Below, piece by piece: positions 23,113 through 32,832 of a DNA stretch of 64,000 nt. The notes beneath the pieces were generated by a model. The model did no database searches, was not told the origin of the DNA, and worked only from the letters and a program-made list of their open reading frames with translations. The DNA lies in NCBI GenBank assembly GCA_023414355.1, contig JAEZOB010000023.1, positions 186,001 through 250,000 of the forward strand, read 5' to 3'. The translations under genes were made by a program, and so were the position numbers. The first letter of the stretch is position 1. Each line of letters starts with the position of its first letter. Source of the DNA: Bacillota bacterium. Lineage in GTDB: Bacteria > Bacillota > Clostridia > Lachnospirales > Lachnospiraceae.

Positions 23113-24963
23113 TTACAGAAGCTCTACCTTATATTTCTTCAGCCAGTAATTCACCTGCAGCAGATAGGCCATCAGCTGTGGTGCCGCCATTAGCTGTCCG
23201 TACCAGGGCTTACCGTAATCGCTTGGTGAGGAGAGGAAGAGTGTTACCTTATCCATATCCAATAATGGTCGGATCGGTTCATTCGGATCGGACAAAACTT
23301 CCATCAGGTGAGCACCCAGGAGCTTCTCATATTCCGGGTGATAGGTCTTTGGGTAAGGACTCTTCTTGCGATACAATATTTCGTCAGGTATTAGACCTTT
23401 GCCTGCGTCTCGTAAGAGACCTTTTACCACGCCGTCCTTATATTTCATATCCCAGGGCACATTCCATACATATTCTACGATACGATGGTCGGCAAAGGGA
23501 ACTCTCGTTTCCAAACCGGAATACATACTACAGCGGTCCATACGATCCAGTAGGGTAACCATAAACCATTTCAAATTAAGATAAGCAATCTCACGACGGC
23601 GTGCGTCAATCCCGGTTTCCCCCGAAAGTCTTGGCGTTTCCGCGATAGTTTTCTCATACGCCGCCCTGATATAGCCCTCCAGGTCCAAGGAAGAGAGTAG
23701 ATCTTGTGAAAGCAGTAGCTTTCGCGTAGCAAGACTGCCAGACCAGGGAAAGGTGTCCTGTTGCATCAGCTCAGGACGAAAATTCCAGGGATATCCTCCG
23801 AAGATTTCATCGGCACATTCACCACTCAGAGCAACCTTAGTTTCTGCTGCAACCTTTTTGCAGAAGTAGAGCAGTGAGGCTTCCACATCTGCCATATTGG
23901 GAAGATCTCTGGCATCCACGGAAGGATAGAGATGCTCCAGCAGATCCAAGTTGCTGCATTCCAGATAGGTATGATCACTTCCGACATGTTGAACCATGAT
24001 GTCGACATAGGGGCGATCCTCCGTCGGCTGGAAGAGGTTTGATTGAAAATGTCTGGAATTATCAATAAAATCAAAGGAATAGGTTCGGAGGCTATCCCCT
24101 GTTTCTTTTCGTACCTGACTACAGATGGCAGTGATCAGACTGGAATCTACACCTCCGGATAGCAGAGTACAGATGGGGATATCCGATATCATTTGCCGTT
24201 TCACCGCATCATATAATAGGTAGGAGGTTCTTTCGACGGTATCCTGATAGCTGTCTTCATGAGGTATGCTGTACAGACTCCAGTAAGGCCTTTCCTTCAG
24301 TCCCCCGGAATCAAAGGTTATGATATTGCCGGCAAGAACCTCATAGATGTCTTTGAATACTCCTTTTCCATAAGTCTTTGCAGGACCAAGGCCGAATATC
24401 TCGCAAAGACCTTCTCTGGTCACACGCGGTTTCATACCGGGGTATTCGAGCAAAGCCTTGATCTCGGAGGCAAATACAATCGTATGGTCGATAACAGTAT
24501 AGAAAAGAGGTTTTACTCCAAAACGGTCCCTGGCCAGATATAGGACATGAGCATTCTCATCCCATATCCCAAAGGAAAAGATGCCGTTTAATTCCTTTAC
24601 AAATTCACTTCCGAACGCCATAAAACCAGTTAGAATAACCTCGGTATCGGTATGCGTCTTAAAGAGATATCCCATTCTAAGTAATTCATCACGAAGCTCT
24701 GCTGTATTGTAAAGCTCTCCGTTATAAACGATTGTGTAAGAATTGCCGAATTTCTGTTTTGTCATTGGCTGATGACCGCGGTTTAGATCAATGATGGAGA
24801 GACGGGTATGAGCCATTCCGATTTCTTCGGCAAGCAGCTCACCCTCGTCGTCCGGTCCGCGGTGCATTAATACCTGTCTCATTTTATACAGAGTATGGTG
24901 CCATTTGGTATAATTCCTTGTATAATCCTCGGAAAGATTGCAGAAACCGGCGATTCCACACAT
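23113..24963 (-). CDS. asnB: Asparagine synthetase (glutamine-hydrolysing)
   Basis: 616 residues, full length. N-terminal class II glutaminase domain with Cys2 as nucleophile (MCGIAGF) and VYNGELYNTAEL near 90; C-terminal synthetase domain with the PP-loop LLSGGVDSSLITAIC near 264-278 and SGECADEIFGGYPW near 373-386. It converts Asp, Gln and ATP to Asn, Glu and AMP. GGAGGAG precedes the ATG. It lies 61 bp after spoVFB on the same strand, so co-transcription with the dipicolinate genes is possible; asparagine synthetases of this kind include sporulation-linked paralogues. Confidence 0.95.
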   Translation of the reverse strand: MCGIAGFCNLSEDYTRNYTKWHHTLYKMRQVLMHRGPDDEGELLAEEIGMAHTRLSIIDLNRGHQPMTKQKFGNSYTIVYNGELYNTAELRDELLRMGYLFKTHTDTEVILTGFMAFGSEFVKELNGIFSFGIWDENAHVLYLARDRFGVKPLFYTVIDHTIVFASEIKALLEYPGMKPRVTREGLCEIFGLGPAKTYGKGVFKDIYEVLAGNIITFDSGGLKERPYWSLYSIPHEDSYQDTVERTSYLLYDAVKRQMISDIPICTLLSGGVDSSLITAICSQVRKETGDSLRTYSFDFIDNSRHFQSNLFQPTEDRPYVDIMVQHVGSDHTYLECSNLDLLEHLYPSVDARDLPNMADVEASLLYFCKKVAAETKVALSGECADEIFGGYPWNFRPELMQQDTFPWSGSLATRKLLLSQDLLSSLDLEGYIRAAYEKTIAETPRLSGETGIDARRREIAYLNLKWFMVTLLDRMDRCSMYSGLETRVPFADHRIVEYVWNVPWDMKYKDGVVKGLLRDAGKGLIPDEILYRKKSPYPKTYHPEYEKLLGAHLMEVLSDPNEPIRPLLDMDKVTLFLSSPSDYGKPWYGQLMAAPQLMAYLLQVNYWLKKYKVELL

Positions 24964-25024
24964 AATACTCCTCCATTCTTAAGAAACAGCGATCTATTTC
25001 TATCACTTGACAGGATAGGATGAA

Positions 25025-25612
25025 TTAGTTCGGAGCCAGGATGATCGGCTGAAGTTGCCTCCCGGATAAGGCCTCTTCCAGGGCGGGAAGCATCAGATCA
25101 AAATGAGCTACCATGGAGAAGGGTTTTTTCTGATAGTTATCCTGGCCAAAGGGTACAAAGTAAATGTTTTTCGTATTCATAAGAAATCCTATGTTTTTCA
25201 GATTGTTTCCTAAAGCATCGTTGGTTGCCATAGCCAATACGACAGGTTTATTATTTCGAAACTGACACTTGGCTGCCATCAGCACCGGTGAGTCGGTGAT
25301 GGCATGCGCCAGTTTTGCCAAAGAATTTCCGGTACAGGGTGCTATTATTACAACATCAAGCAGGTTATTGGGACCAATTTTTTCTGCTTCCGCGATGGTT
25401 GTGATCGGTTCTTTTCCTGTGATTGCTTCTGCTTTTTTGAGAAAATCGCCCGCTTTTCCAAATCTGGTATCGGTAGTTTGCGAACGATCAGAAAAGATAG
25501 TATAGACTTCTGCTTTTTCCTGTACCAGACGTTCTATCTGGGGAAATACTTGATCATACGTACAATAGGAGCCTGTAATGGCTACTCCGATTTTTTTTCC
25601 GCTGAGAGTCAT
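25025..25612 (-). CDS. spoVFB: Dipicolinate synthase subunit B
   Basis: 195 residues. Flavoprotein-like fold with SGKKIGVAITGSYCTYDQVFPQIERLV at the N-terminus and VVIAPCTGNSLAKLAHAITDSPVLMAAKCQFRN in the middle, both characteristic of SpoVFB. With subunit A it makes dipicolinic acid from dihydrodipicolinate in the mother cell during sporulation. The ATG directly follows the TAA of subunit A. Confidence 0.95.
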   Translation of the reverse strand: MTLSGKKIGVAITGSYCTYDQVFPQIERLVQEKAEVYTIFSDRSQTTDTRFGKAGDFLKKAEAITGKEPITTIAEAEKIGPNNLLDVVIIAPCTGNSLAKLAHAITDSPVLMAAKCQFRNNKPVVLAMATNDALGNNLKNIGFLMNTKNIYFVPFGQDNYQKKPFSMVAHFDLMLPALEEALSGRQLQPIILAPN

Positions 25613-26488
25613 TTAATCACTTCTTTCTTTGATAAGCGTACAGATTTCTGTCACTAATATGTCGGCAGATGTCCTGGGCGCTACCTTACCGGGAAGGCCG
25701 AGACATAATCTTGCATTCAGCTTGCGTTCCTTAGCATAGGTGAAATCTACCCCTCCGGGTGCAGAAGCAATGTCAATAATGGTGACATTCTGATCTGCAT
25801 ACTCCAGGCAATCTTTCGTAAGTATAAGGGAGGGAATTGTGTTAAATATATACTGACAGGAGGATAAGACACATTTAATATAGGGCAAAGTGATTGTCGA
25901 CAGACCGGAAGCCTCAGCATAGGCAAGAGCCTCCCGGGAGCGTGCAGCCACAAGAACATGGGCATCCAGAGCTTTCAGCTTAGCCGCGAGAACCTTGGCA
26001 CAGCGTCCATATCCAAGGATGAGACATTTACTGCCGTGAAGATTGGTGTCACTTGCAGCGATTGCTTCCATAATGGCACCTTCCGCTGTTGCGATCGCAT
26101 TCAGGACAGTGATGCGTTCATCTTTCATCAAATCATGATAGTAGATGCCTTTGGTTATGCAGAACTCAGTGATACAAGGAGGGATAACGCCAGCAAACAA
26201 AAGATGATCAGCCGTTAAATGACTTGATACGTTTGCCAAAGTCAAATCCTCTGGTACTGGGTCAGCATAAATGGTTACTCCGTCCCGAGACATTGGGATC
26301 GGGCCGATGAGTAGACTGCATTGTTCAAACAATTCAGTAAGAGAGGATAGCATGGTACAGTTTTCATGAATCACCGTTGCAGGTGTGCCATAAGCGGCTA
26401 CAGAAAAGCCCTTCTTCAGAAAGGAAGCAGCCATAAAGACCTGACGGTTGTCTCCGCCGAATATTCCTATTTCATACCCTGAGGACAT
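25613..26488 (-). CDS. spoVFA: Dipicolinate synthase subunit A
   Basis: 291 residues from ATG 26488, placed 8 nt behind AAGGAG; the longer frame to 26608 lacks a ribosome site and adds a spurious hydrophobic tail. It has a Rossmann fold with IGIFGGDNRQVFMAASFL at the N-terminus, GSKCLILGYGRCAKVLAAKLKALDAHVLVAARS (about 150-182) for NAD(P) binding, and IDIASAPGGVDF near the C-terminus, all typical of SpoVFA/DpaA. The pair shows that the organism forms heat-resistant endospores. Confidence 0.96.
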   Translation of the reverse strand: MSSGYEIGIFGGDNRQVFMAASFLKKGFSVAAYGTPATVIHENCTMLSSLTELFEQCSLLIGPIPMSRDGVTIYADPVPEDLTLANVSSHLTADHLLFAGVIPPCITEFCITKGIYYHDLMKDERITVLNAIATAEGAIMEAIAASDTNLHGSKCLILGYGRCAKVLAAKLKALDAHVLVAARSREALAYAEASGLSTITLPYIKCVLSSCQYIFNTIPSLILTKDCLEYADQNVTIIDIASAPGGVDFTYAKERKLNARLCLGLPGKVAPRTSADILVTEICTLIKERSD

Positions 26489-26658
26489 ATATTTCACTCC
26501 TTTATGTCTCATTATATGAATGCATATGCAAAATGTGAATGTATAACAAATATAGACATTTCTAACTAAAATAAAAGAAAAAAGGATTTCTATGACTAAA
26601 TCAGACAAAAATGAACATAATAATGTAGAGAATTCATTGTATAAAGTTAGTTCTTGTC

Positions 26659-26687
26659 TTGACTAATATACACTTTTGTATTAGAAT
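26659..26687 (+). promoter_or_regulatory. Promoter of the opp operon
   Basis: TTGACT (26659-26664), 17-bp spacer, TAGAAT (26682-26687). A second -10-like TATAAT lies at 26693-26698. Both are upstream of a leader hairpin. Confidence 0.6.
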
Positions 26688-26708
26688 GTCTGTATAATTT
26701 ATATACTA

Positions 26709-26742
26709 AGGAAGTGTATGGTTAATATACTTCCTTTTTATA
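26709..26742 (+). terminator. Hairpin with T-run in the oppA leader
   Basis: GGAAGTGTAT and ATATACTTCC pair around a short loop and are followed by TTTTTA, 25 bp before the oppA start codon. Being between promoter and gene it looks like an attenuator rather than an end-of-gene terminator. Confidence 0.55.
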
Positions 26743-26767
26743 TAGCATAAAAGGAGGAGAATATATT

Positions 26768-28495
26768 ATGAAATTCAAGAAATTACTTGCCGTAATGCTT
26801 GTTTTGGCAATGACAGTATCTATGTTCAGTGCCTGCGGCAAAAAGGCAGAACCCACAAAAGATAATAATGCTGCTGCAACAGAAGCACCTGCAGACAACG
26901 CAGCTGCTACAGAGGCACCCGCAGATGGCGGATCAACTTTGGCTTCTGATGACAGAAGCTTATATATGGGTACACCGGATGCAAAGGCAATTACAGTTAA
27001 CCTGTCACAGGAACCTGGTGATCTGTGTTCTATCACAACCACCGATACCTTATCAGGAAGCATCCTTCGTCATGTTGTTGAGAACCTTGTAGGACTTGAC
27101 GCTAACGATAAAGTTGTTCCCGGTTGTGCTACTGATTGGACTGTAAGTGCAGACGGATTAACCTATACCTTCAATATCCGTCAGGGTATGAAGTGGTCCA
27201 ACGGCGAACCTGTAACCGCAAAGGACTTTGTATTTGCTTGGACCGCTCTGCTGGATCCCACCTATGCATCTGAGTATGCATATTTTGGATTTATCTTCAA
27301 GAATGGCCAGAAGTTTAACAACGGTGAGGTTACCGCTGATCAGCTTGGCTTCAAGGCACTGGATGATTATAAACTCGAGGTAACTCTTGAGAATCCTACC
27401 GCTTACTTCTTAGATACCTTAGCATTCTATGTATTATCACCGGTGAATGAGAAGGCTTACAAGGAATTTGGTACCGCTTATGCTACCGATGCGGACAAGA
27501 TCGTAACCAACGGACCTTTCAAGATGGATTCCTGGGAACATGAGAATAAGATCGTAATGTCCAAGAACCCTGATTTCTATGATGCAGCTAATATTAATGT
27601 TGACCAGATTACCTGGTTGATGATCAATGACTCCAATGCGGCTTTGAACTCCTTTAAGGCTGGTGAATGCGATATCGTAGGTGTGAACGGAGATCAGCTT
27701 AAGATGTTACAGGGAGAAGGCTACCCTGTATACAGCTATGACGATGGTTCCTGCTTCTACCTTGAGTATAACTTAACAGATAAGAATCTTGCTAACGTGA
27801 ACCTTCGTACCGCTCTTACCTACGCTGTTGATAAGCAGGCATTCGTTGACAGTATCGTTAAGAACAGCTCTAAGCCTGGCACTGGTTTTACTGCACCGGC
27901 AATTAAGGGCACAAACGGAAAGTTCCATGACGAAGTTGGCGATACCGTTCCTGCATTAGATGTAGCAAAGGCTAAAGAATATTATCAGAAGGCTCTTACT
28001 GAGCTTGGAACAGATAAGGTTGAGCTTACCATGATCTGCGATGATGGTGATATCGCAACCAAGAACGCTGCTTTCATTCAGGAGCAGTTAAAGACAAACC
28101 TTGGTCTTGAGATTAAGGTTGAAGCAATGCCTTTCAAGAGCAGACTTGACAGAATGACCAATAAAGACTTCTCCATCGTATTTGCTGGATGGGGCCCTGA
28201 CTACAATGATCCGCAGACCTTCCTTGATATGTTCGAGACAGGTAACGGAAACAACCATACAAGCTATACCAATGCTGATTATGATGCATTATTAGCAAAG
28301 GTTCGTACCACTCTTGATCCTGTAGAGCGTATGGGCTATTTAGCAGATATGGAAAAGAAATTAATGACAGATCTTCCGATCGGTCCTGTTTATTGGAGAT
28401 GTAGAGATTATGTTGTAAGCGGAAAGATCGCTTCCGGCGTAACCAGAACTGCATTCCAGGATATGAACTACAGATATGTTAAATTAGCTCAGTAA
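26768..28495 (+). CDS. oppA: Oligopeptide ABC transporter substrate-binding lipoprotein
   Basis: 575 residues. Lipoprotein signal peptide with lipobox MFSAC and acylated Cys23, then an Ala/Pro/Glu-rich linker with duplicated ATEAPAD blocks (34-52), then an SBP_bac_5 domain (YTFNIRQGMKWSNGEPVTAKDFVFAW near 136-161; VNLRTALTYAVDKQAFVD). The protein captures peptides outside the membrane for OppBCDF. AAAGGAGG precedes the ATG. A stable hairpin and a second promoter separate it from oppB, consistent with higher expression of the binding protein. Confidence 0.94.
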   Translation: MKFKKLLAVMLVLAMTVSMFSACGKKAEPTKDNNAAATEAPADNAAATEAPADGGSTLASDDRSLYMGTPDAKAITVNLSQEPGDLCSITTTDTLSGSILRHVVENLVGLDANDKVVPGCATDWTVSADGLTYTFNIRQGMKWSNGEPVTAKDFVFAWTALLDPTYASEYAYFGFIFKNGQKFNNGEVTADQLGFKALDDYKLEVTLENPTAYFLDTLAFYVLSPVNEKAYKEFGTAYATDADKIVTNGPFKMDSWEHENKIVMSKNPDFYDAANINVDQITWLMINDSNAALNSFKAGECDIVGVNGDQLKMLQGEGYPVYSYDDGSCFYLEYNLTDKNLANVNLRTALTYAVDKQAFVDSIVKNSSKPGTGFTAPAIKGTNGKFHDEVGDTVPALDVAKAKEYYQKALTELGTDKVELTMICDDGDIATKNAAFIQEQLKTNLGLEIKVEAMPFKSRLDRMTNKDFSIVFAGWGPDYNDPQTFLDMFETGNGNNHTSYTNADYDALLAKVRTTLDPVERMGYLADMEKKLMTDLPIGPVYWRCRDYVVSGKIASGVTRTAFQDMNYRYVKLAQ

Positions 28496-28540
28496 TAACT
28501 GAGATTTGACAATCAGAGGATTACGAATTCGGAGACCCGA

Positions 28541-28597
28541 ATTTGACATAAGGCGGTGCGGGCTTGTAACATAAACCCGCACCTAACTTATGTTAAG
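28541..28597 (+). terminator. Intercistronic hairpin after oppA
   Basis: GGTGCGGG and CCCGCACC pair, extended outward by ACATAAG/CTTATGT. There is no T-run, so it may stabilise the 3' end of an oppA-only transcript or terminate partially. Confidence 0.65.
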
Positions 28598-28642
28598 CGA
28601 TGCCTCCCCAATAATTCCCTGCCGAAAGAAATCGAAAAATAC

Positions 28643-28671
28643 ACGACAAATGTGATAATATATAGTATAAT
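28643..28671 (+). promoter_or_regulatory. Internal promoter before oppBCDF
   Basis: ACGACA (28643-28648), 17-bp spacer, perfect TATAAT (28666-28671), about 280 bp before oppB. The rest of the 450-bp oppA-oppB interval contains no gene I can support. Confidence 0.5.
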
Positions 28672-28949
28672 AGTGAACGCAGCGTGAGGAAGATACTCTT
28701 TGCACTTACATAGGAATGAAACTCTTTGCGTTGTGCTGAAAGAAAATATGAGTGGAACATACAAACAATAAGGATAGAATTGTCATCCTATATTACTTTT
28801 CATAATAACCGGAGATGCCTTGAAAATGGAAGGCAGCAGAGCGGAAGATGTTGAAAGGCAATATAGGACAGCAATTCTTCTGAAGCTTTCGGGGTTTTTT
28901 AATGTTCCTCATATGACAAAATATAACAAAACAGAAAGGAGGACTGCAT

Positions 28950-29894
28950 GTGTTTAAATATGTTATTAAACGATTGGTATATGCGTTTTTAACTCTGCTA
29001 TTATTGACAGCGCTTACCTTCTTTATGATGCGTCTTCTTCCCGGCGATCCGTTCATCGGAGAGAAAGCAATTCCTGAGACGACCATGAAGGCATTAAATG
29101 CAAAGTACGGATTAGATAAACCGATGATTGTACAGTTGGGAATGTATATCAACAATGTCTTCCATGGTGACTTAGGTCTTTCCATGCATTACAATCGTCC
29201 GATTACTGATATAATTGCACAGGCATTTCCATATTCATTTGATTTAGGAATCAGATCCTTAATTTTCGCTACGGTGTTAGGTATTTTACTTGGTATCGTT
29301 GCTGCTGTAAAGAGAGGTACCGCTTGGGATACCGCGACGATGTTGATCGCTATCATCGGTGTCTCTGTACCGGGCTTTATCATCGGTGCATTATTGCAGT
29401 ATTTCTTGGGTTTGAAATTATTTCAGTGGACAGGCATCCGCTTCTTCCCGATTACAGGCTGGAGTTCCTTCTCCAGTAAGCTGCTGCCGTCCTTTGCCTT
29501 AAGCTTCAGTTCGCTGGCAACGATTTCGAGACTCATGAGAACCAGTATGCTTGATGTGCTTGGACAGGATTATATTAAGACAGCGAAGTCCAAGGGCTTG
29601 TCCCAGAAGAAGATTATCTGGAAGCATGCGGTTCGTAATGCAATCATGCCGATTATTACCGTACTTGGTCCGATAGCAGCAGCAGTGCTTACCGGAGCCT
29701 TCGTCGTAGAGAATATCTTCGCCATACCGGGTATGGGAAAATTCTTCGTGTTAGGTATTCAGACGCAGGATTATACGATGATTTCGGGAACTACATTGTT
29801 CTATGGAGCCTTTTTGGTTATCGCAAATCTGATTGTGGATCTTGCTTATGGTTTCATTGATCCCCGCGTTAAATTAGCGGATGTAAAGGAGTGA
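28950..29894 (+). CDS. oppB: Oligopeptide ABC transporter permease OppB
   Basis: 314 residues from a GTG start at 28950 with AAAGGAGG upstream. Six membrane helices; the N-terminus MFKYVIKRLVYAFLTLLLLTALTFFMMRLLPGDPF is typical of OppB/DppB, and the EAA loop reads DYIKTAKSKGLSQKKIIWKHAVRNAIMPII (about 208-237), which contacts the ATPases. Second gene of the operon; oppC starts 4 bp after its stop. Confidence 0.95.
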   Translation: MFKYVIKRLVYAFLTLLLLTALTFFMMRLLPGDPFIGEKAIPETTMKALNAKYGLDKPMIVQLGMYINNVFHGDLGLSMHYNRPITDIIAQAFPYSFDLGIRSLIFATVLGILLGIVAAVKRGTAWDTATMLIAIIGVSVPGFIIGALLQYFLGLKLFQWTGIRFFPITGWSSFSSKLLPSFALSFSSLATISRLMRTSMLDVLGQDYIKTAKSKGLSQKKIIWKHAVRNAIMPIITVLGPIAAAVLTGAFVVENIFAIPGMGKFFVLGIQTQDYTMISGTTLFYGAFLVIANLIVDLAYGFIDPRVKLADVKE

Positions 29895-29898
29895 TGGC

Positions 29899-30837
29899 AT
29901 GAGCAGAATAGAGAAAAGTCAATTTGAATGGGTTGGTGAAAATGCTGCGGAAGCAGAGAAAATAACCAGACCGAGCACCAGCTACTGGCGGGATGCCATG
30001 AAGCGTTTAAAAAAGAATAAACCGGCAATGGTATGCCTTTGTATCATTGTTATGATTATTTTATTAAGTGTTTTTGTTCCGATATTTTCACCTTATACTA
30101 TCAGCGAGCAACATCTGACGCATACGGATGCGCCTATGTTTTTCAAGGATCCTGTAGACGGACATATGCACTTGTTCGGAACGGATACCTTGGGTCGTGA
30201 CATCTTTACCAGAACCTGGTCCGGTGGTAGAGTATCCTTATATATTTCCTTTGCGGCAGTATTTTTTAACTTCATTATCGGTGTTATTTATGGCGGAATC
30301 TCCGGATATCTTGGAGGAACTGTGGATAATGTCCTGATGAGAATTATAGAAATTATAAATGGTATTCCGTATTTAATTATTGTAGTACTGCTGATGCTGG
30401 TAATTCCTCCCGGCCCGATGACCATGGTTATTGCCTATGCTATGGTAGGATGGACCGGTATGGCGCGTCTGGTACGTGGTCAGATTATGAGCTTAAAGCA
30501 ACAGGATTATGTTATAGCGGCTAAGGTTATGGGTGCCAAGCCTGCCAGAATCATCGGCAAGCATCTGCTTCCCAATACCTTAAGTATTGTAATTGTAGAT
30601 TTGACACTTGCAATTCCGGCTGCGATCTTTACCGAGGCGTTCTTAAGCTACATTGGTCTTGGTGTTCCGGTTCCGATGGCAAGCTGGGGTATTCTGGCGA
30701 ACGACGGAAGCCGTGTATTCCAGATGTATCCTTCCCAGTTGATTATACCTGCGATCTGCATTAGTTTAACTATGTTGTCCTTCAACTTATTGGGCGATGG
30801 TTTGCGTGATGCTTTGGATCCTAAGTTAAGGAGATAA
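29899..30837 (+). CDS. oppC: Oligopeptide ABC transporter permease OppC
   Basis: 312 residues. A cytoplasmic N-terminus with YWRDAMKRLKKNKPAMVCL, a first helix, then FGTDTLGRDIFTRTWSGGRVSL (the OppC signature near 94-115) and five more helices. The EAA loop is DYVIAAKVMGAKPARIIGKHLLPNTL. The tail LLGDGLRDALDPKLRR is canonical. Tightly packed between oppB and oppD. Confidence 0.96.
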   Translation: MSRIEKSQFEWVGENAAEAEKITRPSTSYWRDAMKRLKKNKPAMVCLCIIVMIILLSVFVPIFSPYTISEQHLTHTDAPMFFKDPVDGHMHLFGTDTLGRDIFTRTWSGGRVSLYISFAAVFFNFIIGVIYGGISGYLGGTVDNVLMRIIEIINGIPYLIIVVLLMLVIPPGPMTMVIAYAMVGWTGMARLVRGQIMSLKQQDYVIAAKVMGAKPARIIGKHLLPNTLSIVIVDLTLAIPAAIFTEAFLSYIGLGVPVPMASWGILANDGSRVFQMYPSQLIIPAICISLTMLSFNLLGDGLRDALDPKLRR

Positions 30838-30841
30838 TGTG

Positions 30842-31846
30842 ATGAATAGAGTCTTAAAAGTAGATGATTTACATGTATCCTTCGATACTTATGCCGGAGA
30901 AGTAAAAGCAGTTCGCGGAGTTACCTTTGATGTCATGGAAGGTGAGGTATTGGCTATCGTAGGTGAGAGCGGTTGCGGTAAGAGCGTAACAGCGCAGACC
31001 ATTATGAAGCTGAATCCGATGCCTCCGGCTCGTATCGCTAAGGGTGAAATTGTACTTACAGATAGAGATATCGTAAATGCTACAGAAAAAGAGATGATGA
31101 AGATCCGTGGAAAGGATGTCAGCATGATCTTCCAGGATCCGATGACCTGTCTTAACCCGACGATGACTGTTGGTAAGCAGTTGACAGAAGCAATCCGCCA
31201 TCATCAGAAATTATCAAAAGAAGAAGCCCATAAAGAAGCATTACGTCTTCTTGACCTTGTTAAGATACCGAATGCAGAGCAAAGATCCAAGCAGTATCCG
31301 CATGAGTTTTCAGGCGGTATGAGACAGAGAGTTATGATTGCTATGGCTCTTTCCTGCGCACCGAAGCTATTGATTGCCGATGAGCCCACAACTGCACTGG
31401 ATGTTACCATTCAGGCGCAGATTATGGATCTGCTTGAGGAAATCAGACAGAAGACCAATACAGCAATTATCCTGATTACCCATGATCTCGGCGTCGTTGC
31501 CAGCATGGCAGACCGTGTTGCGGTTATGTATGCAGGAAAGATTGTTGAGATCGGTACTGCGGAGGATATCTTCTATCGTTCCTCCCATCCTTATACCAAG
31601 GCTTTACTTAGGAGCCTTCCTACGACGGATATGGACCGCAGTGAAAGACTGGTATCCATCGCAGGTACTCCTCCGGATCTCTTAAATCCTCCGGTTGGCT
31701 GCGGCTTTGCCAGCAGATGTCAGAATTGTATGAGAATCTGCCAGTCAGAGCTTCCACCTCAGTTCGAGGTAGGTCAGAATCATCTGTCTGCCTGCTGGTT
31801 ACACCATGAGGATTGCCCCGGTGCACAGAGCGGAGGTGAAGAATAA
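30842..31846 (+). CDS. oppD: Oligopeptide ABC transporter ATPase OppD
   Basis: 334 residues from ATG 30842 (AAGGAG upstream; an alternative GTG sits 3 bp earlier). Walker A GESGCGKS near residue 41, Q-loop MIFQDPMTCLNP, signature SGGMRQRVMIAMAL, Walker B LLIADEPTTALDVT and the C-terminal oligopeptide-type Cys-rich extension (CGFASRCQNCMRIC) that in relatives may bind an Fe-S cluster. Overlaps oppF by one base. Confidence 0.96.
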   Translation: MNRVLKVDDLHVSFDTYAGEVKAVRGVTFDVMEGEVLAIVGESGCGKSVTAQTIMKLNPMPPARIAKGEIVLTDRDIVNATEKEMMKIRGKDVSMIFQDPMTCLNPTMTVGKQLTEAIRHHQKLSKEEAHKEALRLLDLVKIPNAEQRSKQYPHEFSGGMRQRVMIAMALSCAPKLLIADEPTTALDVTIQAQIMDLLEEIRQKTNTAIILITHDLGVVASMADRVAVMYAGKIVEIGTAEDIFYRSSHPYTKALLRSLPTTDMDRSERLVSIAGTPPDLLNPPVGCGFASRCQNCMRICQSELPPQFEVGQNHLSACWLHHEDCPGAQSGGEE

Positions 31847-32829
31847 TGAGCAGAAAAACACCTTTGAATTTACAGGATAACAACAAATTGGTTGAAATTC
31901 AGGAAGTTTCCAAGTACTTTAGGGTATCCGAGGGTACTTTAAAGGCTGTGAATAATGTCAACATCGATATTTACAAGGGAGAGACTCTTGGTCTGGTGGG
32001 TGAATCAGGCTGTGGAAAATCAACCTTCGGTAAGGTGCTGATGGGTATTTATCCTCCCACCCATGGTAAAATCTTATACCACGGCAAGAAGGATATTGAG
32101 ATTAAAAAGAGTACTCTTTTTGATTATTCCAAGATGGCACAGATTATCTTCCAGGATCCGTATTCCTCTCTTGATCCCCGTATGACGGTAGGATCCATCA
32201 TTGAAGAGGGTATGCTCATCCATAAGATGTATGACAGAAAGAAGCGTCAGGAGAGAGTATATGAACTCCTGGAGCTGGTAGGCTTAAACCGTGAGCATGC
32301 CAACCGCTTCCCTCACGAGTTCTCCGGCGGTCAACGTCAGCGTATCGGTATTGCAAGAGCTCTTGCAATCGAGCCTGAGTTCATTGTCTGTGACGAACCG
32401 ATTTCAGCACTTGACGTATCCATTCAGTCGCAGATCATCAATCTTCTGCATGACCTGCAGGAGAAGCTGGGATTAACCTACCTTTTCATTGCCCATGACT
32501 TGAATATCGTAAAATACATCAGTGATCGTATCGCTGTTATGTATTTGGGCAATATTGTAGAGTTGGCGACTAGCGATGAATTATATAATAAAACGTTACA
32601 TCCCTACTCTCAGGCACTGCTGTCTGCAGTTCCGATTCCGGACCCGGATAAGGAGGCTCAGAAGAAGCGTCAGATACTGACCGGAGACGTACCCAGCCCG
32701 ATCAATACACCAAAGGGTTGTCCGTTCGTAAGCCGTTGTCCCCGTGCCACTGATTTATGTCGCGAGGAGAAGCCAGTACTCGAGATGAAGCAGGGCCATC
32801 TTGTTTCCTGCCATCATGTTGAGAAGTAA
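31846..32829 (+). CDS. oppF: Oligopeptide ABC transporter ATPase OppF
   Basis: 327 residues. Walker A GESGCGKSTFG near residue 49, IIFQDPYSSLDPRMTVG, signature SGGQRQRIGIARAL, Walker B FIVCDEPISALDVS and the C-terminal CPFVSRCPRATDLC extension. Heterodimer partner of OppD. Its stop is 3 bp before a 323-bp palindrome whose first part contains the operon terminator. Confidence 0.96.
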   Translation: MSRKTPLNLQDNNKLVEIQEVSKYFRVSEGTLKAVNNVNIDIYKGETLGLVGESGCGKSTFGKVLMGIYPPTHGKILYHGKKDIEIKKSTLFDYSKMAQIIFQDPYSSLDPRMTVGSIIEEGMLIHKMYDRKKRQERVYELLELVGLNREHANRFPHEFSGGQRQRIGIARALAIEPEFIVCDEPISALDVSIQSQIINLLHDLQEKLGLTYLFIAHDLNIVKYISDRIAVMYLGNIVELATSDELYNKTLHPYSQALLSAVPIPDPDKEAQKKRQILTGDVPSPINTPKGCPFVSRCPRATDLCREEKPVLEMKQGHLVSCHHVEK

Positions 32830-32832
32830 ATA

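Noticed and set aside
23008..23584. Plus-strand ORFs opposite asnB
   Set aside because: Shadows of the strongly supported asnB frame.
28793..29185. Minus-strand ORF opposite oppB
   Set aside because: Antisense shadow of oppB with no ribosome site.
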